Source of the DNA: Polyangium sp. 6x1
Lineage (GTDB): Bacteria; Myxococcota_A; Polyangia; Polyangiales; Polyangiaceae
Assembly (NCBI RefSeq): GCF_029946515.1
Contig: NZ_JARZHH010000065.1
Coordinates: forward strand, 1 to 64,000
DNA length: 64,000 nt
Direction: 5' to 3'
Position numbers and translations under genes: made by a program. Below, piece after piece: positions 1-9,077 of this stretch. The stretch's first letter is position 1. Each line of letters starts with the position of its first letter. The notes under the pieces are model-generated. The model searched no databases, was not told where the DNA came from, and saw only the letters and a program-made list of their open reading frames with translations.

Positions 1-1037
1 CTGCCCCGGCGCCGCGCCCCCGCACGCCCTCCCAGCCCGCGCTCGAGGCCGTGCGCGACCGCAACCGCGAGCCCGAGGCCGCCGCCGCGCCCGCCGCGAA
101 AAACGCCCCCGCGGCCGACACGCTCCCGCCGCCGCCGCCTCTGCCCTCGGACCTCGCGCCGCCCTCGCCGCCGGTCGCTCCCTCGTCGGTCGAGCGGGTC
201 CTCTCGGCGGCTGAATGGCGCGCCTTCGCGATGGACCTCGACAACGCGCGCGGCCCGAAGCCCGCGGGCGTCATCGATCGGCTCTTCGCGACCCGCTACA
301 TGCCCCTCGTCGGCGCCCTCTCGCGTGGCCACGCCGACGGCTCCGTCCAGCGCGTCGTCGACGGCTTCCGCACCGCGTTCGAGCACAGCTACACCGAGGG
401 GTTCGCGGCGATCCGCGCGACCGGTAAGCGCCCGCTCATGGTCCTCGACGCGCCCGACGTGGCTGCGCGGATCGCGCGCCTCAACAACGCCCGCGCCGTT
501 CGCCTGCTCCTCGTCGACGCCCTCCGCTTCGACCTCGGCGAGCGCGTCATGGCGCGCCTCAAGCCGACCTTGCAGGGCCGCGCCGTCTGCGTCGACCGCA
601 CCCTGCTCTGGAGCGCCCTGCCCACGACCACGCCGGCCCAGGTCGCGCTCCTCGGCCGCGGCCCCGAGGGCTTGCGCGATCCTTTGCCCGAACCTGGCCC
701 CGAGCCTGACATCGTCCGCGGCCGCGCCCTCTCCACGATCCGGCGCGAGCGGTACGGCACCAAGGAAGTCTTCAAGCTCGACCTCGTCGAGGCGCGTTTG
801 CGTGGCGTCGGCCCTGGCTTCGACGAGCGGCTCGGCGGCATCGCGGACGAGGCGGCGCAGGTGATTGCGCGTTTCATCGAGAGCTCACCCCCGCGCACGC
901 TCCTCTTCGTCTTTGGCGACCACGGCTTCCGCCTCTCGTGCGACGCGCGCGGCACCGCGCCTGCGACCCAGGGCGGCGCGAGCCCCGAAGAGGTGCTCGT
1001 GCCCGGGTATGCGTGGCTCGTGGGTGGGGTGCATTGA
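1..1037 (+). CDS. PglZ-like alkaline-phosphatase-fold protein, 5' end outside window
   Basis: The reading frame is open from base 3, so the gene probably begins upstream; a GTG at 51 is only one possible start. About 75 residues of Ala/Pro-rich sequence precede a globular C-terminal part. That part carries alkaline-phosphatase-superfamily signatures arranged as in PglZ proteins: LLLVDALRFD (metal-binding Asp), LPTTTPAQ (nucleophile-type Thr) and FGDHGFR (metal-binding Asp-His). PglZ domains are known from BREX and Pgl phage-defence loci and from PorX-type regulators. No BREX partner lies to the right, where the next gene is on the opposite strand. The partners, if any, are therefore to the left of the window, and the role stays open. 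Confidence 0.6.
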   Translation, partial: APAPRPRTPSQPALEAVRDRNREPEAAAAPAAKNAPAADTLPPPPPLPSDLAPPSPPVAPSSVERVLSAAEWRAFAMDLDNARGPKPAGVIDRLFATRYMPLVGALSRGHADGSVQRVVDGFRTAFEHSYTEGFAAIRATGKRPLMVLDAPDVAARIARLNNARAVRLLLVDALRFDLGERVMARLKPTLQGRAVCVDRTLLWSALPTTTPAQVALLGRGPEGLRDPLPEPGPEPDIVRGRALSTIRRERYGTKEVFKLDLVEARLRGVGPGFDERLGGIADEAAQVIARFIESSPPRTLLFVFGDHGFRLSCDARGTAPATQGGASPEEVLVPGYAWLVGGVH

Positions 1038-1046
1038 GCGTGCTGT

Positions 1047-1063
1047 CCCGTCACCGCGACGGG
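1047..1063. terminator. Hairpin between convergent genes
   Basis: CCCGTC and GACGGG form a perfect 6-bp stem with a 5-nt loop ten bases after the stop of the PglZ-like gene. There is no T-tract, so a terminator role is only plausible from its position between two convergent genes. Confidence 0.3.
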
Positions 1064-1154
1064 GCATAGACCGGATCGGGCCGCTGCCAGCACGGCCAGC
1101 CGGCCCGTTCCGAGACAAACCGGTCCGCCCGTCGGCGCGGCGGCCGGAAAAGGC

Positions 1155-2264
1155 TCAAACCAAGGTCATTACGATGAACGGCGTGGCGACGAGCCGAAGC
1201 GCCTCGACGGGTTTCGCCCATGCGCGCCCCTCGATGAGGCCGCCGAGCCCGACGACGGTGACGGCGACCCACGCGATGAACGCGAGTTGCATCCTCAGCG
1301 GCCGGGTGTTCAGGTCGTTGATGAAAAGGAACCACATCATCATCGCGATCGTGAGCCCCGTCATGGCCATCAAGTAAAGCGCCGACTCGCGGTTGAGCTT
1401 CACGTCGTATTTGGGCCGATCGAGCCTGACCTGGGTATCGGCCTTCGCCATGCTCTTCGGTCGCCAGCCGGGGGGCATGATCCAGACACCAAGCTCATCC
1501 ATGGAGTCCGATGTGCGCGACGCGCGTTCGATCACATCGTCCAGCGGGGCCCACATGCAATGGACGGGGTCGAAGGACGCGACCTGCTCGACCGCGCCGT
1601 ACACCGGAGGCTCGTGCTCCTCCGCGAACGTGCCGAACATGCGATCCCAGATGATCAGCATGCCCCCGAAGTTCTTGTCGAGGTATTGGGGGTTGATGCC
1701 GTGGTGGACGCGGTGATGCGAAGGCGTGTTCAGCACCCACTCGAGCGGGCCGAGCTTGCCGACGAGCTCGGTGTGGAGGAAGAGCTGGTAGGCCGCGTTG
1801 ATCGTGACTGCAATGGCGGCCTGCCTGGGGGGAAACCCGATGAATGCGAGGGGCAGGTAGAACGCGCGCTCGAAAAACCCCTGCGTCGGGTGCTGGCGGA
1901 TCCCGAGGGCGAGGTTGTAGTCCTCGCCCTGGTGGTGCAGCGCGTGCGAGGTCCAGGCGACATGCACGCGGTGCGAGAAACGATGAAACCAGTAATAGCA
2001 GAAATCGACACCGATGAGCAGTCCGATCCACGCGATCGGTGACATCTTCACGATTTTTAATGCGGCGGAACGATCGTAGATGAATTCGTAGGTGACCTGC
2101 AGGAAGCCAAAGAGGACAACAGCGGGGGCGAGCTGCGCCATGCCGAGCAACAAGTTCGACGTCGCGTCGGGCACGCGAAAGACCTGCCGCCCACGCGTGC
2201 GGCCCACGTGCCATTCGAGCCCCATGACGATGACGAAGGACAACAACAGGAGCGCTTGAAGCAC
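1155..2264 (-). CDS. Sterol desaturase / fatty acid hydroxylase superfamily membrane protein
   Basis: This is a di-iron membrane hydroxylase or desaturase of about 369 residues. It has the diagnostic histidine clusters HRFSH (94-98), HALHH (107-111) and HHRVHH (183-188), which bind two irons in this superfamily, set among hydrophobic segments. A further hydrophobic pair sits at the C-terminus. The likely substrates are sterols, carotenoids or lipid chains; which one cannot be told. The frame stays open far upstream, but that would run through the divergent gene at 2310. The GTG at 2264 keeps the first membrane segment and leaves room for promoters; an ATG at 2225 is the alternative. Confidence 0.85.
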   Translation of the reverse strand: MLQALLLLSFVIVMGLEWHVGRTRGRQVFRVPDATSNLLLGMAQLAPAVVLFGFLQVTYEFIYDRSAALKIVKMSPIAWIGLLIGVDFCYYWFHRFSHRVHVAWTSHALHHQGEDYNLALGIRQHPTQGFFERAFYLPLAFIGFPPRQAAIAVTINAAYQLFLHTELVGKLGPLEWVLNTPSHHRVHHGINPQYLDKNFGGMLIIWDRMFGTFAEEHEPPVYGAVEQVASFDPVHCMWAPLDDVIERASRTSDSMDELGVWIMPPGWRPKSMAKADTQVRLDRPKYDVKLNRESALYLMAMTGLTIAMMMWFLFINDLNTRPLRMQLAFIAWVAVTVVGLGGLIEGRAWAKPVEALRLVATPFIVMTLV

Positions 2265-2309
2265 GGTGGACGAACCTACTACCACACGCGCACTCCATCT
2301 TGTAGTAGG

Positions 2310-2840
2310 ATGCCACGCATCGTGGACTTGACCCGGAAGCACCCAGAGAAGCAGCTCTTCGGGCCCATGATTCGCGATCTGGCCATCACCTTCGTATTGC
2401 TCGCGCTCGTCGCTGCGTGTTTCGTGCGAGGTGGCAGGTTCGTGCCAGACCTCCCAAATCCCTCGCGGCTCGTGAATGTGGAGGCCGTGAACGAGACGCT
2501 CCGCGATGTTTGCGGGGCGTGGGCGCCCGCAGATCATCTCGTCCTTCGTGTCTCGACGCTCGCTGAAAGCAGTCAGTCGGGGCGAGCAAGCCGTCCCGAG
2601 AACCCCTGGGCAGGCCTGGAGCTCGGCCCGCTTTTCGATGATTACGTTTTTCCGGTCCTCAAGGTGCTCGCCGTGGGTCTCCTGGGGAGGGAACGACGTA
2701 TCGGCTTATGGGGAGCGCTGATTCTTTCCGTGGTCCTCACGCCGATCGGAGGGCTCCTCGTCGCGCTGCTCTCCGGGCCTCCGCCGCCTCCGCCCGACGC
2801 GGAAGCGACGCGTCACCGCGAAGCGCGCGACGGCGCATAA
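2310..2840 (+). CDS. Small membrane protein of unknown function
   Basis: I do not recognise this 176-residue protein. It has one hydrophobic segment near the N-terminus (about residues 20-37), a soluble loop of roughly 75 residues, then two hydrophobic segments and a Pro-rich, charged tail. The ATG at 2310 follows the purine-rich stretch GTAGGA. The gene is divergent from the sterol-desaturase-like gene, with only 45 bp between, so the two probably share a regulatory region. Its last 28 bp overlap the 3' end of the oxygenase gene on the opposite strand. A role next to the lipid-modifying enzyme is possible but is only inferred from position. Confidence 0.65.
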   Translation: MPRIVDLTRKHPEKQLFGPMIRDLAITFVLLALVAACFVRGGRFVPDLPNPSRLVNVEAVNETLRDVCGAWAPADHLVLRVSTLAESSQSGRASRPENPWAGLELGPLFDDYVFPVLKVLAVGLLGRERRIGLWGALILSVVLTPIGGLLVALLSGPPPPPPDAEATRHREARDGA

Positions 2841-3535
2841 ATCAGATCGGACCGCACCGCATACTTCACGCCGGCCGTGACCTCGGCCCCCTCGTGCAGG
2901 AGCAGGTGATCGAACACGACGACGCTCCCCGGGGCGGGCTGCACCGCGAATCGCACGCGATTGTCGAATTTGCGCCCGCGACCCTCCCCGCGGCGGCTCT
3001 TCTTGTCCTTCATCTCGAAGAAACGCGTCGAGCCGCCCTCGAAGCCATCGTTCAGATAAATCATCAAGGACGCGCGCGTCTCTCCCCGCGGCACGGTCGT
3101 GCGCACGTCGAGGTGCGGGGAGAAGCGCTGTCCGACCTCGTATCGATAGACCCGGAACCGATCGTTCAAGCCCACGAGGGGCGAGGCCTCGTGCTCCGTG
3201 TCCACGTGCCCCCGAATGCGCGCCCAGAGCCCCTCGGCGAGCCGCGGCGAATCGAGCACGACGCGCAGATTGTTCCGCGCCGCGAGGTTCACCCGGTACG
3301 TGTCGTTGCCAATGGCGAGCCCCGCGTGCGAAAAGCCGATCGCCTCCGCCGTGGTGATGAGGCGCTTGTTTTCCTTCGGCGACATCACGCCATGCAGGAC
3401 ATAGACCCCCTTTTCGACGTCCTCGCGGCGGACCGCGACGGCGCGGTCCTCGTCGAGCAAGACCTCGTCGAGGCGATGCGGCACGGCGCGGAAGGTCTCC
3501 TCCCTGCGGAAGGAGATGTGGGTTCGGGTTTTCAT
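2813..3535 (-). CDS. 2-oxoglutarate/Fe(II)-dependent oxygenase, prolyl 4-hydroxylase-like
   Basis: A 240-residue single-domain oxygenase. The Fe(II) triad is visible as H141-x-D143 in FSPHLDVRT and a distal His (214, in LLLHEGAEV). K224 follows in the position that binds 2-oxoglutarate in prolyl-4-hydroxylase-like enzymes. A jelly-roll core with LMIYLNDGFEGGSTRFF lies between. The substrate is unknown; small bacterial relatives hydroxylate proline or other residues. Of two in-frame ATGs, the second (3535) is chosen because GAGGGA lies at good distance before it. The gene is divergent from prfB, with 65 bp between the starts. Confidence 0.85.
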   Translation of the reverse strand: MKTRTHISFRREETFRAVPHRLDEVLLDEDRAVAVRREDVEKGVYVLHGVMSPKENKRLITTAEAIGFSHAGLAIGNDTYRVNLAARNNLRVVLDSPRLAEGLWARIRGHVDTEHEASPLVGLNDRFRVYRYEVGQRFSPHLDVRTTVPRGETRASLMIYLNDGFEGGSTRFFEMKDKKSRRGEGRGRKFDNRVRFAVQPAPGSVVVFDHLLLHEGAEVTAGVKYAVRSDLIYAPSRASR

Positions 3536-3564
3536 GGACATTCCCTCGGGCAGCCTGGACGCCT

Positions 3565-3593
3565 TTGACGGAGTGAGCGCCATCATGTATACG
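3565..3593 (+). promoter_or_regulatory. Sigma-70-type promoter of prfB, placed for a leaderless mRNA
   Basis: TTGACG (3565-3570) and TATACG (3588-3593) are separated by exactly 17 bp, each matching the consensus at five of six positions. This is unusually good for a GC-rich genome. Transcription would start near 3600-3601, which is the A of the prfB start codon, so the message would have little or no leader. No ribosome binding site is seen before that ATG. Confidence 0.55.
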
Positions 3594-3600
3594 ATGTCGC

Positions 3601-4690
3601 ATGGATTCTCCCATCCTCGAACGTCTCGCCGAGCTTCGTCGACGCCTGACCCGGCTCCGCGACGGACTTTGACCTCCCCCGGCAGGCGCGGCGCCTCGCC
3701 GAGCTCGACTTCCTTCTCAGCGAAACCGACCTCTGGCGCGACCGCGAACGTGCGGAAGAGCTCCTCGCGGAGCGAGCACGTCTCGGCGCGCTGAACGATC
3801 GGATCACGCACGCCGAGCGCACGCTGGGCGATACGCATCCGTTCGTCCTGCTCGCCCTCCAGGAAGGCGACGCGGACGCGCTCGCCGCGGCCGAAGCCGA
3901 TCTCGCGGTCATCGAGGTCGAGCTTCGCGAGGCAGAGCGCTCGTGCGTGCCGCCCGAACCGGAGGGGTGCATGGGCGCGATCGTGTCCATTCAACCGGGC
4001 GCGGGCGGCATCGACGCCAAAGACTTCGCGGCCATGCTCTTGCGGATGTACCTCCGCTGGGCGGCAAAGCGAGGGCTCGTCGTCGACGAGCTCCACCGGC
4101 AGGAAGGAGACGAAGCGGGGATCGACGGCGCCGCGCTCCGGATCCCGGGCGCCGGCGTGTACGGCGCTCTCCGGGGCGAGACCGGCGTCCATCGGCTCGT
4201 GCGCGTGAGCCCGTTCGGCAGAGGCGATCGGCGACAAACCTCGTTCGTCGCGGTCGAGGTCCTCGTCGATATCGATGACGCGATTCCCGTCGAGATTCGC
4301 GACGACGAGCTCGAGGTGACCACGATGTGCGCCGGCGGGCCCGGCGGACAGAACGTCAACAAGGTCGCGTCGGCGGTCCGGATGCGGCACGTTCCGACGG
4401 GGATCGTCGTCGTCGCTCGGTCGGAGCGCAGCCAGCTTCAAAACCGCGCGAGCGCGCTCCGGCTCCTCCGGAGCAAGCTCGTCGAGCTCGAGCTCGAGCG
4501 GCGCGAACAGGCTGCGGCGGCGAGGCGCGGCGCCCGTCCGATCGCTCGATTCGGGCACCAGCGGCGCAGTTATGTCTTTGCGCCGCAGCGGCTCGTGCGT
4601 GACGAAATCAGCGGGGGCGTAAGCCCCCATGTCGAGCGTGTCCTCGACGGCGACCTCGACGCCCTCCTCGACCTGCCCCCGAAAAACTGA
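3601..4690 (+). CDS. prfB: Peptide chain release factor 2, expressed through a +1 frameshift
   Basis: RF2 reads UGA and UAA and triggers hydrolysis of peptidyl-tRNA. The first 23 codons (3601-3669) end at an in-frame TGA (3670-3672); the remaining 339 continue in the +1 frame from 3671. Joined, they give 362 residues, the normal RF2 length. SPF, the stop-codon-reading tripeptide of RF2, falls at 203-205 and the catalytic GGQ at 248-250, almost exactly as in the E. coli protein. The N-terminal helices (LWRDRERAEELL) and the central GAGGIDAKDFAAMLLRMYLRW are typical. The frames fit only by shifting at CTT TGA C, so this is the classical autoregulated prfB and not a pseudogene. The permease gene follows 54 bp later. 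Confidence 0.95.
3667..3673 (+). other. Programmed +1 frameshift site of prfB (CTT TGA C)
   Basis: The slippery codon CTT, the in-frame stop TGA and the following C are the same seven bases used in E. coli prfB. After slippage the next codon is GAC (3671-3673). The Shine-Dalgarno-like stimulator found upstream in E. coli is weak here: only GACGGA directly precedes CTT. Confidence 0.9.
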
Positions 4691-4744
4691 TCCACCTCGG
4701 CGCGCGCTCGCCTACGCTGAGGCCTCACCTCGGCGAGGCCCACC

Positions 4745-6262
4745 ATGCAAGACCCTGCGCGCAGTGACGTTCCCACCGAACCCACCCCGCCCGCTGAATC
4801 CGAGGTCATCGCGGACGACGTCCGCCAGCTCCACCGGATGGGGTATGCCCAGGAGCTCCTCCGGCGGATGAGCGGCTTCTCCAATTTCGCCGTCTCCTTT
4901 TCGATCATCTGCATCCTCGCCGGCGGCCTCACCTCCTATCACCTCGGCCTCTCCGCCGCGGGCGGCGCATCCATTGGCCTTGGCTGGCCGCTCTCCTGCC
5001 TGCTCTCCTTTTGCTTCGCGCTCGCGATGGCGCAGCTCGCCTCGGCGTTCCCCACGGCGGGCGGCCTCTATCACTGGGCCTCCCTTCTCGGCGGAAAGGG
5101 ACTCGGCTGGGCGACGGCCTGGTTCAACCTCGTCGGCCTCGTCACCGTCCTCTCCGCGATCAACGTCGGCGCCTATCTCTTCATCGCGAGCTCGCTCGGC
5201 CCCGTCGTCGGCGTCGACCCCGACAAACTCGGCCCGGGCCATCAGCTCGTGGCCGTCGTCGTCATCACCGGGACGCAGGCCCTCTTCAATCATCGCGGCA
5301 TTCGACTCACCACGCGCCTCACCGATTTCAGCGGGTATCTCATCTTCGTCGTCGCGACCGTCCTCACGGTCTCCATGCTCCTCTTCGCGCCGCGCCTCGA
5401 ATGGTCGCGGCTCGTCACGTTCACGAATTTCAGCGGCGCGCGCGGCGGCGACGTCTGGCCGGCGACGGACGGCATGGGCTGGCTCTTCTTGCTCGGCCTG
5501 CTCATGCCGGCGTACACCGTGACCGGGTTCGACGCCTCCGCGCATACCGCCGAGGAGACCGTGGGCGCCGCGGCGAACGTCCCGCGGGCCATTTTGCGCG
5601 CCGTGCTCCTCTCGGGCATTTTCGGGTATCTGATGGTGACCTCGATCCTCCTCGGCATGCCGAGCGTGGAGGTCGCCGCCTCGAAAGGCCCGAACGTGTT
5701 TTTCTGGGTGATGAGCGAGATCGTGCCGCGACCCTTGCAGATCGCCCTCTACCTCGGGATCGGCATCGCCCAGTATCTTTGCGGGCTCGCCACGGTGACC
5801 AGCGCCTCGCGCATGACGTACGCGTTCGCCCGCGACGGCGGCCTGCCCTTCTCTGCGGCCCTTCGCCGCGTGAGCGAGGTCCACAGGACGCCCGCCCATG
5901 CGATCTGGGTCGTCGCGGCCGTCAGCACGGCGTTCACCGTCTACACGCCCGTGTATTCGACGATCACCGCGGTCTGCACGATTTTCCTCTACATCTCGTA
6001 CGGCATGCCCATCGCGCTCGGGCTCTACGCGTACGGACGAACCTGGACCACGATGGGGCCCTTTTCGCTCGGCCCGTGGTATCGCCTCGTCGCCGTGATT
6101 TGTGTGTTCGCCTGCGCGCTCATCCTCGGCATCGGCGTCGCGCCCCCGAATGACAAGGCGCTCCCGATCACGCTCGGCGCGCTGCTGCTCTCGATTCTCG
6201 TGTGGTTCGGGGGGCTGCGGCGGGTGTTCAAGGGGCCGCCTGCCGCGACGGGTACGTCCTGA
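4745..6262 (+). CDS. APC-family amino acid permease
   Basis: A 505-residue transporter with about twelve hydrophobic segments after a hydrophilic N-terminus of some 45 residues. The entry motif LHRMGYAQELLRRMSGFSNFA and the following FSII..LAGG are typical of the amino acid/choline branch of the APC superfamily (GABA-permease-like), as are FPTAGGLYHWA and GFDASAHTAEET further on. It should import amino acids or amines by cation symport across the inner membrane; the exact substrate cannot be read. It lies 54 bp downstream of prfB on the same strand, and its 3' end is 10 bp from the convergent kinase gene. Confidence 0.88.
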   Translation: MQDPARSDVPTEPTPPAESEVIADDVRQLHRMGYAQELLRRMSGFSNFAVSFSIICILAGGLTSYHLGLSAAGGASIGLGWPLSCLLSFCFALAMAQLASAFPTAGGLYHWASLLGGKGLGWATAWFNLVGLVTVLSAINVGAYLFIASSLGPVVGVDPDKLGPGHQLVAVVVITGTQALFNHRGIRLTTRLTDFSGYLIFVVATVLTVSMLLFAPRLEWSRLVTFTNFSGARGGDVWPATDGMGWLFLLGLLMPAYTVTGFDASAHTAEETVGAAANVPRAILRAVLLSGIFGYLMVTSILLGMPSVEVAASKGPNVFFWVMSEIVPRPLQIALYLGIGIAQYLCGLATVTSASRMTYAFARDGGLPFSAALRRVSEVHRTPAHAIWVVAAVSTAFTVYTPVYSTITAVCTIFLYISYGMPIALGLYAYGRTWTTMGPFSLGPWYRLVAVICVFACALILGIGVAPPNDKALPITLGALLLSILVWFGGLRRVFKGPPAATGTS

Positions 6263-6272
6263 AAAACGTTTC

Positions 6273-7712
6273 TCAGAACAGAACGAAGATCACGAAGAAC
6301 CCGATGAGCAGCACGATCGCCGCGCCCACCGCAGCCGCCAGGTAAAACCCCATCTTGCTGACGGGGTGCACGTGCTGCGCCGGGCGCTGGTGCAGCTCCG
6401 TCACCGTCATCTGCGGCTGCCGCGCGCTGTGCAGCGTCGGCGCCATGGCTCCTGGCGGCGGCGCGGTCGGCGGCGGCGCGGTCGGCTCGTCCTCGATGTG
6501 CGCGCCCAGGGGCATCACCGGCGGCGTGAAGACGCCGGATGGCTCGATGTAGACCTGCGTCGGCTCCGAATCACGCGAGGAGCGCGGCGGCGGTACGTAC
6601 GCCGGTTTCGGCCGCCGCGCCGTTTCTTCGGCCCGCGGCTGCGAAGGCGGCGCCCCCGGGGCCATCATCAACGTGCCGAGCGGACCCGCCGACGACGGCG
6701 GAAAACTCCCCGACGCGGGCGACGTCCGCGGCGAAGGCGCGGGCGACGAGGACAATGGCTCCATCACCAGCGTGCCGAGCTGACCTCGCGGCATCGGCGG
6801 CTCGTCCGGCATGGGCGTGTGCGCCGCGCCGTTCGTGCCGACGTGGTCCCTCGCCGGAGCCGCGGCCGCGGCCGCCGGCGCTTTCCGCCCCTGCGCCGCG
6901 AACACCTCGAGCATGTGCGCGACGACCATCGCGCTGCCGATCCGCTTGTCGCGCTCGCGCTCCATGCACCGCGCCACGATCTCTTCGAGCGCAGGATCCA
7001 CCGAGGGCATGAGCTGCGAGATGCGCGGCACCGGGCCGCTCGTGATTCTCGCCGTGATGTCCGCACGCCCGCCCTCGAACGGACGTTGCCCCGCGAGCAT
7101 CTCGAACAGCACCACGCCGAGCGACCAGAGATCGGTCCGCACGTCGAACGACTCGGGCGCGGCGAGCTGCTCCGGGCTCCGATACGACGTCGATCCGAGG
7201 CCGAGCATCTCCGCCACGACCGCGGGCACCGCCCGCGCGACCCACAGATCCAGGAGTTTTACGGTGGGCTCGTCCGTGCCCGGCTCTCCGTGCAGGAACA
7301 CGTTCGCCGGCCGGATGTCGCCGTGGACGAGCCGCGCCCCGTGCGCGATCGACAGCGCCGTCGCGATGTCGCGACCGATCTGCGCGGCGAGCGGCGGCGA
7401 GAGCGCACGCTCGCGCGCGAGCCTGTCGGCGAGCGTCTCGCCCGTGAGCAGCTCCATCGCGACGAACGGCTCGCCGCCGGCCGTCTCGCCCACGTCGTGG
7501 ATCGTGACCAGCGTGGGGTGCTTGGCCGCTTGCGCCGCGCGCGCCTCCTCGCCGAGCCGCCGCCCGACCTCCGCGTTCGCAATGCTGAGGAGCTTCAGCG
7601 CGACGTGCCGCGACGCTGTGTGGTCCTCCGCCTCCCAGACGGCCCCGAGCGCGCCTGTCCCGATCTGCCGTACGAGGCCGTATCTATCGCCGATGAGTTC
7701 GCCGTCGCTCAT
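6273..7712 (-). CDS. Ser/Thr protein kinase, single C-terminal membrane anchor, atypical DFG motif
   Basis: A 479-residue Hanks-type kinase. Residues about 10-265 form the kinase domain: glycine loop IGTGALGAVWEAE, ATP-binding Lys in HVALKLL, catalytic loop HGDIRPANVFL and activation-segment end GSTSYRSPEQL. Two deviations stand out. The catalytic loop has HGD and Arg where HRD and Lys are usual, and DFG is replaced by DLW. The Asp residues for catalysis and Mg2+ are kept, so activity is still plausible. A Pro/Ala-rich linker of about 190 residues leads to one hydrophobic helix at the very C-terminus. This puts the kinase in the cytoplasm, tethered to the membrane with almost nothing outside. 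Confidence 0.9.
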   Translation of the reverse strand: MSDGELIGDRYGLVRQIGTGALGAVWEAEDHTASRHVALKLLSIANAEVGRRLGEEARAAQAAKHPTLVTIHDVGETAGGEPFVAMELLTGETLADRLARERALSPPLAAQIGRDIATALSIAHGARLVHGDIRPANVFLHGEPGTDEPTVKLLDLWVARAVPAVVAEMLGLGSTSYRSPEQLAAPESFDVRTDLWSLGVVLFEMLAGQRPFEGGRADITARITSGPVPRISQLMPSVDPALEEIVARCMERERDKRIGSAMVVAHMLEVFAAQGRKAPAAAAAAPARDHVGTNGAAHTPMPDEPPMPRGQLGTLVMEPLSSSPAPSPRTSPASGSFPPSSAGPLGTLMMAPGAPPSQPRAEETARRPKPAYVPPPRSSRDSEPTQVYIEPSGVFTPPVMPLGAHIEDEPTAPPPTAPPPGAMAPTLHSARQPQMTVTELHQRPAQHVHPVSKMGFYLAAAVGAAIVLLIGFFVIFVLF

Positions 7713-7759
7713 TGCTCTGTTCGACTCGACCCGAAATCATGCCCGCGTTCAAGATTCCT

Positions 7760-8905
7760 TCAGAGCGATCGAATGCGCCGCGCCGCCTCTTCCAGCACGG
7801 CGTCCTCCTTCGCGAAGCAGAACCGCGACAGCGTCTCGCCCACCGGATCGCCGTAGAACGAGGTGCCGGGCACGCTCGCGATGCGGACCCGCTCGAGCAA
7901 GAGCATCGCCGCCGCCTTCGCGTTCGGCGCGCCGAGCCTGCGGATGTCGGCGAGCACGTAATACGCGCCCCGCGGCACGTACGGCGTGAGGCCCGCGTCC
8001 GCGAGCGCGCTGCAGAGGATATCGCGCTTTCGCTGGTAGCCCTGCCCGATCGAGGCGAAGTATTCGTCCGGCATCCCGAGCCCCGCGACCATCGCGTGCT
8101 GCAGCGGCGTCGGCGCGCAGACGTAGAGCAGATCGTGCGCCACCGTGATCCGCCGCGCGGCCTCGGGCGGCGCCGTCAGATAACCGCATCGCCAGCCCGT
8201 CACCGCGAACGTCTTCGAGAACCCCGAGATCGACACCGTGCGCGCGGCCGCGTTTTTCCGCGTCGCGAGCGGCACGTGTTTCTGCCCGTCGAACACGATG
8301 TGCTCGTAGATCTCGTCCGTGATCGCCACGAGGTCGTGCGCCTCGGCCGCGTCCGCGAGCCAGTCGAGCTCCTCCTCGGTCCAGACCTTGCCGCTCGGGT
8401 TCGACGGCGTGCAGACGACGACCGCGCGGGTACGAGGACCGATCGCCCGCGCAAACGCCTCCCGATCGATCTCCCACGACGGCGGCCGCGTCGGCACGAG
8501 CACCGGCACGAGCCCGAGCGCGAGGATCGTGTTCAGGTGGTAGCCGTAATACGGCTCGAACAGGATCACCTCGTCGCCTGGATCGAGCAGCGCGAGGCAC
8601 GCCGCCGCGAACGCGCCCGTCGCGCCCGACGTCACCACGACCTCACTCGCCGGATCGACCTCGCGCCCGTAACGCTTCTGCAAATCCCCCGCGATCGCTT
8701 GCCGGAGCGGCAGGATCCCCTCGGGGGCGGTGTAGATCGCCACGCTCGCGTCGATCGCCGCGTTCGCCGCGCGGGCCACGGGCGGCGGCGTGGGCAGATC
8801 GCACACGCCTTGCCCGAGGTTGATCCCGCCCACCGCCTCACACGCGCGGCTCATCGCGCGAATGTCGGAGATGACCAGCGAGCTCAGGCGTTGACCGATC
8901 CGCAT
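7760..8905 (-). CDS. PLP-dependent class I/II aminotransferase
   Basis: A 381-residue fold-type I aminotransferase. The PLP Schiff-base Lys lies in [18 protein letters not shown] (in [12 protein letters not shown]) and DEIYEH supply cofactor contacts, and [14 protein letters not shown] with [11 protein letters not shown] are typical of the aspartate/kynurenine/methionine aminotransferase group. It transfers an amino group from an amino acid to a 2-oxo acid in the cytoplasm; the substrate cannot be fixed from sequence. It starts 47 bp downstream of the kinase start on the same strand. The next gene is divergent. Confidence 0.9.
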   Translation of the reverse strand: MRIGQRLSSLVISDIRAMSRACEAVGGINLGQGVCDLPTPPPVARAANAAIDASVAIYTAPEGILPLRQAIAGDLQKRYGREVDPASEVVVTSGATGAFAAACLALLDPGDEVILFEPYYGYHLNTILALGLVPVLVPTRPPSWEIDREAFARAIGPRTRAVVVCTPSNPSGKVWTEEELDWLADAAEAHDLVAITDEIYEHIVFDGQKHVPLATRKNAAARTVSISGFSKTFAVTGWRCGYLTAPPEAARRITVAHDLLYVCAPTPLQHAMVAGLGMPDEYFASIGQGYQRKRDILCSALADAGLTPYVPRGAYYVLADIRRLGAPNAKAAAMLLLERVRIASVPGTSFYGDPVGETLSRFCFAKEDAVLEEAARRIRSL

Positions 8906-9077
8906 GGCTGCACCCTACCTCAACACGGACCTGGAAGTCCCCTCCGCTGCGCACGCCCGTGACCACGAAGCCCCCGGCCGCTCCTTGCCCGAAACGCCGG
9001 ACCATGGCACCCCCGCCGCCGTGCATCCGTCGACCTCCGCCGAGACCCGCCTCGTTCGTGAGGGTGATCGCGCCCTC

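Noticed and set aside
3601-4690. prfB as a frameshifted pseudogene
   Set aside because: The break is exactly CTT TGA C with both halves conserved and joined length normal, so it is programmed recoding.
8904-9077. N-terminal extension of the MATE exporter to ATG 8904
   Set aside because: It would overlap the divergent aminotransferase start codon and adds 58 non-conserved residues before the first membrane helix.
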